A stretch of 29,816 bases of DNA from Paracoccaceae bacterium (GCA_902525995.1 CABZJG010000004.1:1-29816), one strand, 5' to 3'. Counted from the first letter of the stretch, positions 15,881 through 23,764 are shown. Program-made: numbers and translations. The notes: generated by a model not told the origin, from the letters alone.

Positions 15881-16789
15881 ATGATTGATCAGGTCACCAC
15901 CCACCAAGCCGAAGAAGATAGCAGAAATGAAACTGTCTTAATTTACGTTGATGGTCAAATTGTTCCCAAAGCGGAGGCCAAGGTAAGCGTTTTTGACAGC
16001 GGCTTTATGCTGGGGGATGGTGTGTGGGAAGGATTGCGACTTTATAATGGGCGCTGGGCCTTTATTGACGAGCACCTTGATCGGCTGTTTGCCGCTGCAA
16101 AAGCAATTGATTTATCCATTGGCTTGACCTGTGAACAAATCAAAGAGGCGCTTTTTGAAACCCAAAAAGCCAACAATATGGTCAGCGACGCCCATGCAAG
16201 GGTCATGATCACTCGCGGCATCAAAAGCCGCCCGTTTCAGCACCCTTCGCTGTCCAAATCTGGCCCAACAATCGTTATGATCCTAGAGCATTCACGCCCT
16301 AAAATTCTCCGTCCTGTTCGGCTGGCCACCGTGCCGCATATGCGCGGTTTGCCGATGACCCAAGATCCCAAGCTTAATTCCCATTCTAAACTAAATTGTA
16401 TTTTGGCCTGTATTGCGGCTGAAAAGGCCGGGGCTGACGAAGCGCTCATGCTGGATGTTCATGGCTTTGTGAACACCACCAATGCCTGTAATTTCTTTAT
16501 CGTGCGCGGTGGCGAGGTTTGGACCAGCACCGGCGATTACTGTATGAACGGGATCACCCGACAAAAGGTCATTGACCTGTGCCGTGACAACGAAATCCCT
16601 GTGTTCGAGCGCAATTTTTCTCTGGTGGATGTCTATAGCGCTGAAGAAGCCTTTTTGACCGGTACATTTGGCGCGCAAACCCCCGTGGGTGAAATCGATG
16701 GGCGCATTATTGGAACGGGCGAAATCGGTCCAATGACAAAACAGCTAAGGTCTCTCTATAAAACCCTTATCTCTCAGGAAAACGCATAA
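15881..16789 (+). CDS. Class IV (fold-type IV) PLP-dependent aminotransferase, branched-chain or D-amino-acid aminotransferase-like
   Basis: The protein belongs to the fold-type IV PLP family that includes branched-chain aminotransferase, D-amino acid aminotransferase and aminodeoxychorismate lyase. Visible features are DSGFMLGDGVWEGLRLYNG (39-57), the likely PLP lysine Lys170 in NSHSKLN, EALMLDVHGFV (187-197) and GITRQKVIDLC (224-234). In relatives a glutamate contacts the pyridine nitrogen in the pattern GFVxEx; here the aligned residue is Thr199. The ATG at 15881 follows AAGGAG by 6 bases, giving 302 residues; 42 further in-frame codons upstream look like untranslated leader. The TAA overlaps the ATG of a sulfotransferase-like gene by one base, so the pair is likely coupled. 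Substrate unknown; ordinary BCAT activity should not be assumed. Confidence 0.85.
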   Translation: MIDQVTTHQAEEDSRNETVLIYVDGQIVPKAEAKVSVFDSGFMLGDGVWEGLRLYNGRWAFIDEHLDRLFAAAKAIDLSIGLTCEQIKEALFETQKANNMVSDAHARVMITRGIKSRPFQHPSLSKSGPTIVMILEHSRPKILRPVRLATVPHMRGLPMTQDPKLNSHSKLNCILACIAAEKAGADEALMLDVHGFVNTTNACNFFIVRGGEVWTSTGDYCMNGITRQKVIDLCRDNEIPVFERNFSLVDVYSAEEAFLTGTFGAQTPVGEIDGRIIGTGEIGPMTKQLRSLYKTLISQENA

Positions 16790-17505
16790 TGCAGCTGGCA
16801 ATGTGGTCCGGGCCTCGAAACCTGTCGACAGCCATGATGTATGCTTTTGCGAGCCGGTCTGATTTTTCGGCGGTGGACGAGCCTTTTTATGCCGCCTATC
16901 TAAATCTGACCGGATTGCAGCACCCGATGCGGGATCAAATTTTGCAAGCGCAGCCTCAGGATCCGCATCAGGTGGTGGATAGCCTGCTCGGGCCAGACCC
17001 TGAGGGCTGTCCAAATGTGTATCACAAACATATGACCCAACATATGATTGAAGCTATCCCGCGCGACTGGATGCTAAAGGTTACAAATGTGTTCCTCATC
17101 CGCCATCCGGCGCGGGTTGTTGCTAGTTTCGCAAAGAAATACCCCGATCCAAAAATTGAAGACATCGGCTTTCATCAACAGGCAGATCTGTTTCGATATC
17201 TTGTCAAAAACGGACAAAAACCAATCGTAATAAACAGCGCAGATATCCGCTCAAACCCAGAACAGAAGTTGCGGGACCTTTGCGGCGCTCTTGTTGGTCT
17301 GGAATTTGATGAAAAGATGCTAAAATGGACCAAAGGCGGTCAAAGCTGCGATGGCGTTTGGGCCCCACACTGGTATGGCGCAGTGCATAATTCCAACGGT
17401 TTCGACGCCGCAGAAGGGCCATTGCCTATCTTGTCTGGCCGGCTTTCGGAGCTGGTGGATCAATCATTGAAATCCTATGAAGAGCTTGCGCAATACAGTC
17501 TTTAG
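16789..17505 (+). CDS. Small sulfotransferase-like P-loop protein
   Basis: The 238-residue protein resembles PAPS-dependent sulfotransferases. Residues 5-14 (MWSGPRNLST) fit the 5'-phosphosulfate-binding loop, and Arg105 to Ser113 within FLIRHPARVVASFAKKY fit the 3'-phosphate-binding motif RxPxxxxxS. No signal peptide or membrane segment is seen, so it is probably cytoplasmic. Its ATG is fused to the stop of the class IV aminotransferase gene (TAATG). That coupling suggests both act on the same small molecule, perhaps an amino acid derivative, but the substrate is not evident and activity on PAPS is not proven by sequence. It meets idi tail to tail with overlapping stop codons. Confidence 0.75.
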   Translation: MQLAMWSGPRNLSTAMMYAFASRSDFSAVDEPFYAAYLNLTGLQHPMRDQILQAQPQDPHQVVDSLLGPDPEGCPNVYHKHMTQHMIEAIPRDWMLKVTNVFLIRHPARVVASFAKKYPDPKIEDIGFHQQADLFRYLVKNGQKPIVINSADIRSNPEQKLRDLCGALVGLEFDEKMLKWTKGGQSCDGVWAPHWYGAVHNSNGFDAAEGPLPILSGRLSELVDQSLKSYEELAQYSL

Positions 17506-18044
17506 GGGGCTGCGGGATTCAAAAGATCGGCGTCAAAAATACTATCGGAATGCTGGTCTAGATATATTTTTAACCATGGGGTGAATTTATCTGGATCATT
17601 CTGAACTTCTGCTTTTAGCGTGTGATAGTTAACCCATCTGACGCCCATCACCTCATCTTGGTTGAGCATCATCTGGGGCGGAGCTTCAACATGAACGGAA
17701 AACACTGACACACGTTCATGTTCTGTCAATCCATTACCAACATCAGCGCGATACTCGATTGTATCCCGAAAAACAGATTGGCAATCGGCTATTCCAAGCT
17801 CATCTTTCATCCTGCGTTTAGCGCACTGTATCGCAGGTTCGTCCCAAAATGGGTGGGTGCAGCAGGTATTGGCCCATAAGCCGGGTGTGTGGTACTTTGC
17901 CAATGCGCGCCGCTGGATTAAAATTGACGAGCCGTAAATCATAAACACCGACACTGCTTTGTGCAGCAAACCGTCTTGGTGGGCCTTCAGCTTTTCCACA
18001 GGCACCAGTTGGCCATTAACCCAAGCTGGGATCATAACGCTCAT
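17502..18044 (-). CDS. idi: Isopentenyl-diphosphate delta-isomerase, type I
   Basis: Idi interconverts isopentenyl and dimethylallyl diphosphate, the building blocks of quinones, carotenoids and undecaprenol. The Nudix-fold protein (180 residues) has the active-site cysteine in NTCCTHP (Cys62), the metal-binding histidines around HKAVSVF, and the acidic pair Glu108/Glu110 in GLTEHERVSVF, all typical of type I enzymes. The Nudix box itself is altered (KRRMKDELGI), as usual in Idi. The ATG overlaps the rppH stop as ATGA. The DXP pathway makes both isomers, so the gene is usually dispensable but helps carotenoid or quinone output. Confidence 0.93.
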   Translation of the reverse strand: MSVMIPAWVNGQLVPVEKLKAHQDGLLHKAVSVFMIYGSSILIQRRALAKYHTPGLWANTCCTHPFWDEPAIQCAKRRMKDELGIADCQSVFRDTIEYRADVGNGLTEHERVSVFSVHVEAPPQMMLNQDEVMGVRWVNYHTLKAEVQNDPDKFTPWLKIYLDQHSDSIFDADLLNPAAP

Positions 18045-18547
18045 GGGTTTTGTGGGTCCGGTTTTACAAGATGGTGGGAAAACTCAGACAGTACCTGTTC
18101 GTAAACAGATTTCTTGAAGGGAACAATATTCTCGACAAGAGCGTTAGCAGCCATCCATTTCCAAGCTGAAAATTCGGGCGTTTCGGTTTGAATATTCACC
18201 TCGGTATCTGAACCCAAAAAGCGCATGAGATACCATTTTTGCTTTTGCCCCCGAAAACGGCCCTCCCAGAGCTGGCTGATGAGCTCTTTTGGCAGGTCAT
18301 AGCTTATCCAGTCTTCTGAGACCGCGAGTATTTGAACCAAATTTTCAGGAACGCCGGTTTCTTCGTGCAGCTCACGCAACGCAGCTTCTTTCGGGTTTTC
18401 GCCGTCATCTATTCCGCCCTGCGGCATTTGCCAGGCATCAGAATGATTGTCGCGCCGCTGGCCTACAAAAACAAGACCTTCATGATTGATGAGCATTATG
18501 CCAACATTCAAACGATAGGGTAGGGCATCATGCGTGTCCGAGGCCAT
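18041..18547 (-). CDS. rppH: RppH, RNA 5'-pyrophosphohydrolase (Nudix)
   Basis: RppH removes pyrophosphate from the 5' end of mRNA and so starts RNase E-dependent decay. The 168-residue protein opens with the family segment YRLNVGIMLIN, then FVGQRRDN and WQMPQGGID, followed by a full Nudix box (GGIDDGENPKEAALRELHEE, continuing TGV). The WQMPQGG context distinguishes RppH from diadenosine tetraphosphatases of plants and from MutT. The ATG at 18547 has AAAGG ten bases upstream. It overlaps idi by 4 bases and is separated from ctpA by 169 bases with a hairpin. Confidence 0.95.
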   Translation of the reverse strand: MASDTHDALPYRLNVGIMLINHEGLVFVGQRRDNHSDAWQMPQGGIDDGENPKEAALRELHEETGVPENLVQILAVSEDWISYDLPKELISQLWEGRFRGQKQKWYLMRFLGSDTEVNIQTETPEFSAWKWMAANALVENIVPFKKSVYEQVLSEFSHHLVKPDPQNP

Positions 18548-18638
18548 GTTTGGCGTACCTTTACTTAATTAACAGTCTTGTGGCCCTTGTGTAAAAGACG
18601 GGCTTTTGATTTGCAATTGCGGACCCAAACAAAGCCGT

Positions 18639-18664
18639 ACCTTTTGAAAAGGTCCGACCCTTTT
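18639..18664 (-). terminator. Hairpin/terminator candidate downstream of ctpA
   Basis: Three arms occur in a row: ACCTTTT (18639-18645), AAAAGGT (18647-18653) and ACCCTTTT (18657-18664). The last two form a bulged stem with a CCG loop. Read on the minus strand, the stem ends in a U-rich arm about 55 bases after the ctpA stop. The rest of the 169-base gap (18548-18716) holds only weak promoter-like sequence for rppH. Confidence 0.45.
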
Positions 18665-18716
18665 CATTTTCAATAAGGCCCCAGTTAAGCGATTTTGGCA
18701 TTCAAAGCCGGTCAGA

Positions 18717-20048
18717 TCACTCTCGCAGTGACAAAGCAGTCAGACCTTTAAGTAAATCGATCGCATAAGCCAGTTGATAGTCATCTTCGCGCAATTGCGC
18801 AGCCCGATCAGCCTCTTCCCGATCGGCTTCTATCTGGCGGATTTCATCTTCACTTAGACTGTCATTGTCCAGCGAACCCCTTAGGTCGGCTTCACTGCGG
18901 CCTCGGCGTGCAGCGTCGCTGTCATCATGATCAGACCTACGGCGTGGCTGCTCGACAACAATGTCTGGCGAAACGCCCAGCGCCTGAATTGAGTGCCCCG
19001 AAGGCGTATAATAACGCGCCGTGGTCAAGCGCATGGCGGCATCATCGCGCAGTGGCATAACCGTCTGTACGGACCCTTTGCCAAAGCTTTTGGTTCCCAC
19101 GACGATGGCGCGGCGGTGGTCTTGCAGAGCACCTGCAACAATTTCTGAGGCAGAGGCCGAGCCACCGTTGATCAACACTACAATCGGTTTGCCAAAGGCA
19201 ATATCATCAGGTGTGGCATTATAACGATCACCATCCTGCGGATTGCGCCCTCTGGTCGAGACGATCTCACCTTTTTCCAAAAAGGCATCAGAGACTTTAA
19301 TGGCCTGAGATAGCAAGCCGCCCGGATTATTACGCAAATCAAGAATAAAACCGTTTACATTTTCGATACCGCCCGCTTCTTCGACATATTTATCAATGCC
19401 GTCAGACAGGTTCGGATAGGTTTGGTCATTAAAGGTCGTCACCCTTAACACCACTGTTTCTCCTTCTGAGCGGACCCGAACAGCGGTGAGCTTTATGGTA
19501 TCCCGAATAATTGAAACATCGAAGGGCTCACCCTCGCCTTCGCGCACAACTGTGATGATAATTTCCGAACCTTTCGGCCCCCGCATCATTTCAACAGCTT
19601 CATCTAGCGTAAGACCAAGAACACTTTGGCCGTCTAAATGGGTGATAAAGTCACCGGCCTCAATGCCTGCAGCATCTGCCGGCGTGTCATCTATCGGTGA
19701 AACCACCTTTACAAAACCGTCCTGCTGGGTCACTTCAATTCCCAAACCGCCAAACTCACCCCGAGTTTGAAACCGCATTTCTTCTGCATCTTTTGGCGAC
19801 AAATAGCTTGAGTGGGGATCAAGTGATGTCAGCATGCCGTTAATAGCGGCCTCGATCAAATCGGCATCATCAACCTCTTCGACATATTGCGCACGGATAC
19901 GTTCAAAAATATCTCCAAAAAGATCCAACTGTTCATAGACCGAGGTTTTATCCGCATTGCTTTGCGCTAGAACGGGCCCAGTGAGCTGGATTGCTGCCCA
20001 AATCCCAAGGCCACAGCCCAAACTTGCGGCAAGAACGAATTTTTTCAT
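18717..20048 (-). CDS. ctpA: CtpA, carboxyl-terminal processing protease (S41 family)
   Basis: S41 proteases cut periplasmic substrates near the C-terminus, often cell-wall hydrolases or lipoproteins. The chain has an N-terminal signal or anchor (KKFVLAASLGCGLGIWAAIQ, then VLAQS), a short N-terminal domain with the usual SLDPHSSYL, a PDZ domain (about 80-165) including GIEAGDFI, and the protease core with DLRNNPGG, the serine segment GGSASASEIVAG and the lysine segment GTKSFGKGSVQTV, so the Ser-Lys dyad is intact. The C-terminal tail is strongly charged. The ATG at 20048 overlaps the envC stop as ATGA and has AAGGA upstream; a longer frame to 20078 lies inside envC. 443 residues. Confidence 0.95.
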   Translation of the reverse strand: MKKFVLAASLGCGLGIWAAIQLTGPVLAQSNADKTSVYEQLDLFGDIFERIRAQYVEEVDDADLIEAAINGMLTSLDPHSSYLSPKDAEEMRFQTRGEFGGLGIEVTQQDGFVKVVSPIDDTPADAAGIEAGDFITHLDGQSVLGLTLDEAVEMMRGPKGSEIIITVVREGEGEPFDVSIIRDTIKLTAVRVRSEGETVVLRVTTFNDQTYPNLSDGIDKYVEEAGGIENVNGFILDLRNNPGGLLSQAIKVSDAFLEKGEIVSTRGRNPQDGDRYNATPDDIAFGKPIVVLINGGSASASEIVAGALQDHRRAIVVGTKSFGKGSVQTVMPLRDDAAMRLTTARYYTPSGHSIQALGVSPDIVVEQPRRRSDHDDSDAARRGRSEADLRGSLDNDSLSEDEIRQIEADREEADRAAQLREDDYQLAYAIDLLKGLTALSLRE

Positions 20049-21196
20049 AACGGGTCTTCCTTTACCTGTTGGAACCACATCAGAGGGTCCTGCGGCGTTT
20101 CATCTTTTCTAATCTCTATATAGAGTGTTTCAGATCGATCGCTAGCTGTGTTTGACTTTGCTAGCGCGGTTGTGAACTCTGGGCTGGTATTACCGCCCAT
20201 AAGCCCCACAGGACTGCCCGCGGGAAGAACATCGCCAATATCACCAAAAACCACGCCTAAACCCGCGATCACAATCAATACATCGTTTTGAGGTTCAAGA
20301 ATTGAAACCAACCCATAATCAAGCAGCTCTCCGCGGTAGCGCAGCGTTGCTGCAGTTGGGCTGGTAACGATGGCACCTGGCGCAGCTGCAATAATCACCC
20401 CAGGTCGCTTGATACCCGCAGCGTCGGCTTCGTTAAACTGCCGTAACACTCTTCCCAAAACAGGCATGGGCAGATTGCCTTTGCGATTTTCTATATCCGG
20501 CAGGGAGCCTTCAACCGTTTGCGTTGCAATGATCTCTAAGCCCTTTACAAACTCGGCCAAGCTTTGCGAAGCGGCCACCAAAAGAGCAGTTTTTGCCGGA
20601 TCTTCGATGTATCTCTTCGGCAATTCTATTCTTTTTGCAATGGCTTGAGACAGCGCTGTTCGTGCTTGCTGCAAATCCAAAAGACCAATGCTAAGAGCAT
20701 CTTGGATTTCTTTTTGGATTTGGCTCAAAGCCTCTAACTCTTCAAGATTTTGCTTTAGCGGCGCGATGCTCAGTTGCAAAGCAGGCAGGATATCGGCCAC
20801 GATCATGCCGGCCCTTGCGGTTTTTAGTGCCCCATCGGGGTGAACTAGGTATTGAAACTGGGGCGTTTTGTTAATGCTGTATAGGACGCCGATCAGTCGG
20901 TTTGTTTCCAGCTCTTGCTGGTTTATCTTTGCAGAAACCTGCGCTTTTTTAATCGCTATTCGGCGTAGACCTTGCCGCACGGATGCCGAGCCCAGCTCAA
21001 AGGCGCGAATTGTTTGGGTTAATTCGGCCACTCGGTTTTTGGCGCTATAGGCCGCCACCAAGTCAATAGAGGCTTGATCCAGTTTTTTTGTTGCCTCTTG
21101 GGCTGACGCTAGCAAATCTGTTTGGGCATAGGCCGAGGTTGCGAAAATGACGCCAAAGAGCTGCGCGCACATTAGTGTCATTTTGATCCAACTCAT
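20045..21196 (-). CDS. envC: EnvC-like murein hydrolase activator with degenerate LytM/M23 domain
   Basis: EnvC-type proteins activate N-acetylmuramoyl-L-alanine amidases at the division site. The 383-residue protein begins with a signal peptide (hydrophobic run then SAYAQ), followed by a long helical, Ala/Leu/Glu/Gln-rich coiled-coil region (about 25-225) and a C-terminal LytM-like domain. In active M23 peptidases histidines bind zinc; here the corresponding stretches read RYRGELLDYGLVSILE and VIAGLGVVFGDIG, without HxH, so the domain is probably non-catalytic. Conserved folding elements such as VLPAGSPVGLMG remain. The ATG overlaps the gpmI stop (ATGA) and the stop overlaps ctpA. This gpmI-envC-ctpA order is common in Alphaproteobacteria. 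Confidence 0.87.
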   Translation of the reverse strand: MSWIKMTLMCAQLFGVIFATSAYAQTDLLASAQEATKKLDQASIDLVAAYSAKNRVAELTQTIRAFELGSASVRQGLRRIAIKKAQVSAKINQQELETNRLIGVLYSINKTPQFQYLVHPDGALKTARAGMIVADILPALQLSIAPLKQNLEELEALSQIQKEIQDALSIGLLDLQQARTALSQAIAKRIELPKRYIEDPAKTALLVAASQSLAEFVKGLEIIATQTVEGSLPDIENRKGNLPMPVLGRVLRQFNEADAAGIKRPGVIIAAAPGAIVTSPTAATLRYRGELLDYGLVSILEPQNDVLIVIAGLGVVFGDIGDVLPAGSPVGLMGGNTSPEFTTALAKSNTASDRSETLYIEIRKDETPQDPLMWFQQVKEDPL

Positions 21197-22716
21197 CGCG
21201 ATAACAGGCTCTTTCCAGTCATTTCTACAGGCACTTCAAGCTGCATTAAATCCAAAAGAGTCGGCGCAAGGTCCGCCAACCGCCCACCATCACGCAAGCC
21301 CACATAAGGTGATGCCCCCACAAGCGCGACCGGCACAGGGTTCAAAGTATGTGCCGTATGCGGCATGCCGGTTTCAGGGTCTATCATCGTTTCACAATTT
21401 CCATGGTCAGCTGTTAAAATCATCGTTCCACCGGTCTTTTCAAGCGCTTTCATGATGTCAGCCAAACCAATATCAACAGCTGAGCAGGCCTTTATTGCAG
21501 CCTCTAGATCACCAGTATGACCTACCATATCCGGATTTGCAAAGTTGGTGATGATTAGGTCATAGCCGTTTTCAATTGCTGAAACAAAGCTTTTGGTCAC
21601 TTCTGGCGCCGACATTTCCGGTTGCATATCATAGGTTGCTACAGCCGGTGACTTTGGCATAAATCGATCTTCATTATTTTCTGGCGGCTCTTTCCCACCA
21701 TTTAGAAAAAACGTCACATGGGGGTATTTTTCTGTTTCGGCCAAGCGAAATTGGCGCTTTCCATGCTGCGCTACCCATGCTCCTAATGTGTTCACAATTT
21801 CTTGTTTTGGAAAGCAGGTGCTCATAAACTTGTCATGCTGATTGGAATAATTGACCATGCCCAGCACAGAGGCCCACCTGGGGCGCTTGTCAGTTGGAAA
21901 TGCGTCAAATCCCGGATCTGCAAGCGCGCTTAAGATCTCTCTGGCCCGATCTGCACGGAAATTTAGGAAGAAAACTCCATCCCCATCATTGGCTCCTTGG
22001 TAGTCGCCTAAAACCGTGGCCGGAATAAACTCATCGCTCAAGCCGAGGCCATAGGCCTGCTCAACAGCGTCATTCGCGGTTGCCGACTGAGACTGCGAAG
22101 TTCCCAAAGCGATGGCATCATAAGCGGTTTTCACCCTTTCCCACCGATTATCGCGGTCCATCGCATAGTAGCGCCCGATAAGGGTTCCAATTTTAACCCC
22201 ATGCGGCAATTGTTGATTCAGGCTTTGCAAATAACCCTTTGCAGAGCTGGGCGGAACATCCCGTCCATCGGCGAACAGATGCAGTACAGTTGGAATTTCA
22301 GCATCGTTAAGCGCATTAAGGGCTGCCGCAAGGTGGGAAATATGGCCATGGACCCCCCCATCAGACACCACGCCCATTAAATGCGCTGTGCCGCCGGTCT
22401 CTTTCAGGGTGTTAATGAATGAAATCAGGGATGGGTTTTTTTGAAATGCACCGGATTCAATTGCCAGATCAATCTGACCCAAGTCCATCGCAACCACGCG
22501 GCCTGCGCCAATGTTCATGTGGCCAACTTCCGAATTTCCCATTTGCCCGGTTGGAAGACCCACATCCGGTCCGTGCGTGATAAGCGTCGAATTTGGAAAT
22601 TCACGCATAATTCTGTCGAATGTAGGAGTATGCGCCAGAGCGGGCGCATTGCCCTCTTTGGTATCACTCTGTCCCCAGCCATCAAGTATACAAAGAACGA
22701 CAGGTTTGGGCGGCAT
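21193..22716 (-). CDS. gpmI: Cofactor-independent phosphoglycerate mutase
   Basis: GpmI interconverts 3- and 2-phosphoglycerate through a phosphoserine intermediate using two manganese ions. The N-terminus LCILDGWG provides the first metal Asp, and the nucleophile Ser62 lies in GQMGNSEVGH. Further metal and substrate motifs are GRYYAMDRDNRWERVK, NFRADRARE, NFANPDMVGHTGD and ILTADHGNCE. At 507 residues it has the family length. The ATG at 22716 follows AAAGGA and a good promoter (22743-22771). It overlaps envC downstream. Confidence 0.97.
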   Translation of the reverse strand: MPPKPVVLCILDGWGQSDTKEGNAPALAHTPTFDRIMREFPNSTLITHGPDVGLPTGQMGNSEVGHMNIGAGRVVAMDLGQIDLAIESGAFQKNPSLISFINTLKETGGTAHLMGVVSDGGVHGHISHLAAALNALNDAEIPTVLHLFADGRDVPPSSAKGYLQSLNQQLPHGVKIGTLIGRYYAMDRDNRWERVKTAYDAIALGTSQSQSATANDAVEQAYGLGLSDEFIPATVLGDYQGANDGDGVFFLNFRADRAREILSALADPGFDAFPTDKRPRWASVLGMVNYSNQHDKFMSTCFPKQEIVNTLGAWVAQHGKRQFRLAETEKYPHVTFFLNGGKEPPENNEDRFMPKSPAVATYDMQPEMSAPEVTKSFVSAIENGYDLIITNFANPDMVGHTGDLEAAIKACSAVDIGLADIMKALEKTGGTMILTADHGNCETMIDPETGMPHTAHTLNPVPVALVGASPYVGLRDGGRLADLAPTLLDLMQLEVPVEMTGKSLLSR

Positions 22717-22742
22717 TAGAATATCCTTTTATAATTGATACG

Positions 22743-22771
22743 GATTTATTTGGGATAAATCTTTGGTGCAA
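22743..22771 (-). promoter_or_regulatory. Candidate gpmI-envC-ctpA promoter
   Basis: Minus-strand TTGCAC (22771-22766) and TAAATC (22748-22743) have 17-base spacing. Transcription would begin around 22736, twenty bases before the gpmI ATG, in the 98-base gap after rlmH. Confidence 0.5.
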
Positions 22772-22814
22772 GCCCTATGAAAGTCTAAATGTTACAGGTT
22801 TTGTAATTTTGGGA

Positions 22815-23285
22815 TTATTCTCGATGATATGGTGTACCCGCAAGTATTGAGGCCGCTCGGTAAAGTTGTTCACACAGCATGGCCCTGACCAGCATATGCG
22901 GCCAAACCATTTTTCCAAACGAAAAGCTATGGTTGAATGACTTTTTCAGCCCCTCATCTAGACCGTCTGCTCCGCCGATAACAAACCCCAAATTGGAAAC
23001 CCCTTGATCACGCAAGGCAGCAAGGTGATTTGCAAACTCAATCGACGTTAACATTTTGCCACGCTCGTCAAGGCCGCAGATGTTTGTGCCTTTTGGGATT
23101 GCCTGTTGTAAAAGTTTGGCCTCGGCGAGCTTGCCGATATTTTTTTTGTCCTCGACTTCTTGAATGGTCAAAGGTCCAAGCCCCAGTGTCCGCCCGCTTT
23201 TATCAAACCGGTTTTTATAATCGTCGATCAGAGTTTTTTCCGGGCCGGAGCGAAGTCGTCCAACCGCGTAAACAGATACACGCAT
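22815..23285 (-). CDS. rlmH: RlmH, 23S rRNA pseudouridine-1915 N3-methyltransferase
   Basis: RlmH is a small SPOUT methyltransferase that acts on pseudouridine 1915 (E. coli numbering) in helix 69 of 23S rRNA, after assembly of the 70S ribosome. The 156-residue protein contains LDERGK, the knot region GFVIGGADGL, and the C-terminal SAM and catalytic segment with PHMLVRAMLCEQLYRA and PYHRE. It starts 12 bases after rsfS, a standard pairing in bacteria that ties together two ribosome-related functions. Confidence 0.97.
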   Translation of the reverse strand: MRVSVYAVGRLRSGPEKTLIDDYKNRFDKSGRTLGLGPLTIQEVEDKKNIGKLAEAKLLQQAIPKGTNICGLDERGKMLTSIEFANHLAALRDQGVSNLGFVIGGADGLDEGLKKSFNHSFSFGKMVWPHMLVRAMLCEQLYRAASILAGTPYHRE

Positions 23286-23297
23286 GCTTTAGCGTTT

Positions 23298-23711
23298 TCA
23301 GACGTTATTCGAATCCGCTCCAACCGGCATCCACATTTTTTCCAGCTGGTAAAATGCGCGCACCTCGGGTCGGAACACATGGACGATAACATCACCGGCA
23401 TCCACCACGATCCAATCACCGGTGTTTTTGCCTTCAAGAAGTACACGGCGACCCAAGGTTTCTTTCAGGCGATCGGTTAGTTTTTCACAAATTGCTATAA
23501 CCTGACGAGATGATCTGCCGGAGGCAATGACCATATAATCAACAATAGCCGTCTTGCCGCGCAGATCAATTTGCACGAGCTCTTCAGCTTTGTCATCAGT
23601 CAGGGATTCAACAATCTGGGTTAACAGCGTTTCGCTTGTTACCTCTTGGGGCACTTCAGGTAATATTGAAGGCCGGGCTGCAGCAGGAGCTGCATCGACA
23701 GAGAGTGTCAG
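23298..23711 (-). CDS. rsfS: RsfS ribosomal silencing factor (probable CTG start)
   Basis: RsfS binds protein L14 of the large subunit and blocks subunit joining when nutrients are scarce. The core contains DDKAEELVQIDLRGKTAIVDYMVIAS-type sequence, SGRSSRQV and GDWIVVDAGDVIVHVF, all family hallmarks. A GTG at 23654 would give 118 residues but has no ribosome-binding site. The frame continues upstream to CTG at 23711, preceded by AAGGAGGA (23725-23718) at ideal 7-base spacing from GGAGG; this gives 137 residues starting (M)TLSVDAAP. I therefore choose CTG, with GTG as the fallback. The gene is followed by rlmH. Confidence 0.9.
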   Translation of the reverse strand: MTLSVDAAPAAARPSILPEVPQEVTSETLLTQIVESLTDDKAEELVQIDLRGKTAIVDYMVIASGRSSRQVIAICEKLTDRLKETLGRRVLLEGKNTGDWIVVDAGDVIVHVFRPEVRAFYQLEKMWMPVGADSNNV

Positions 23712-23764
23712 GACTTTTCCTCCTTACGGTTTGCGCCGTGTCCCCCGGCGCTGGGGTTACCATC

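Noticed and set aside
15731..15907. 59-codon N-terminal extension of msrA
   Set aside because: It crosses the divergent regulatory region and would bury a good ribosome-binding site and the signal peptide.
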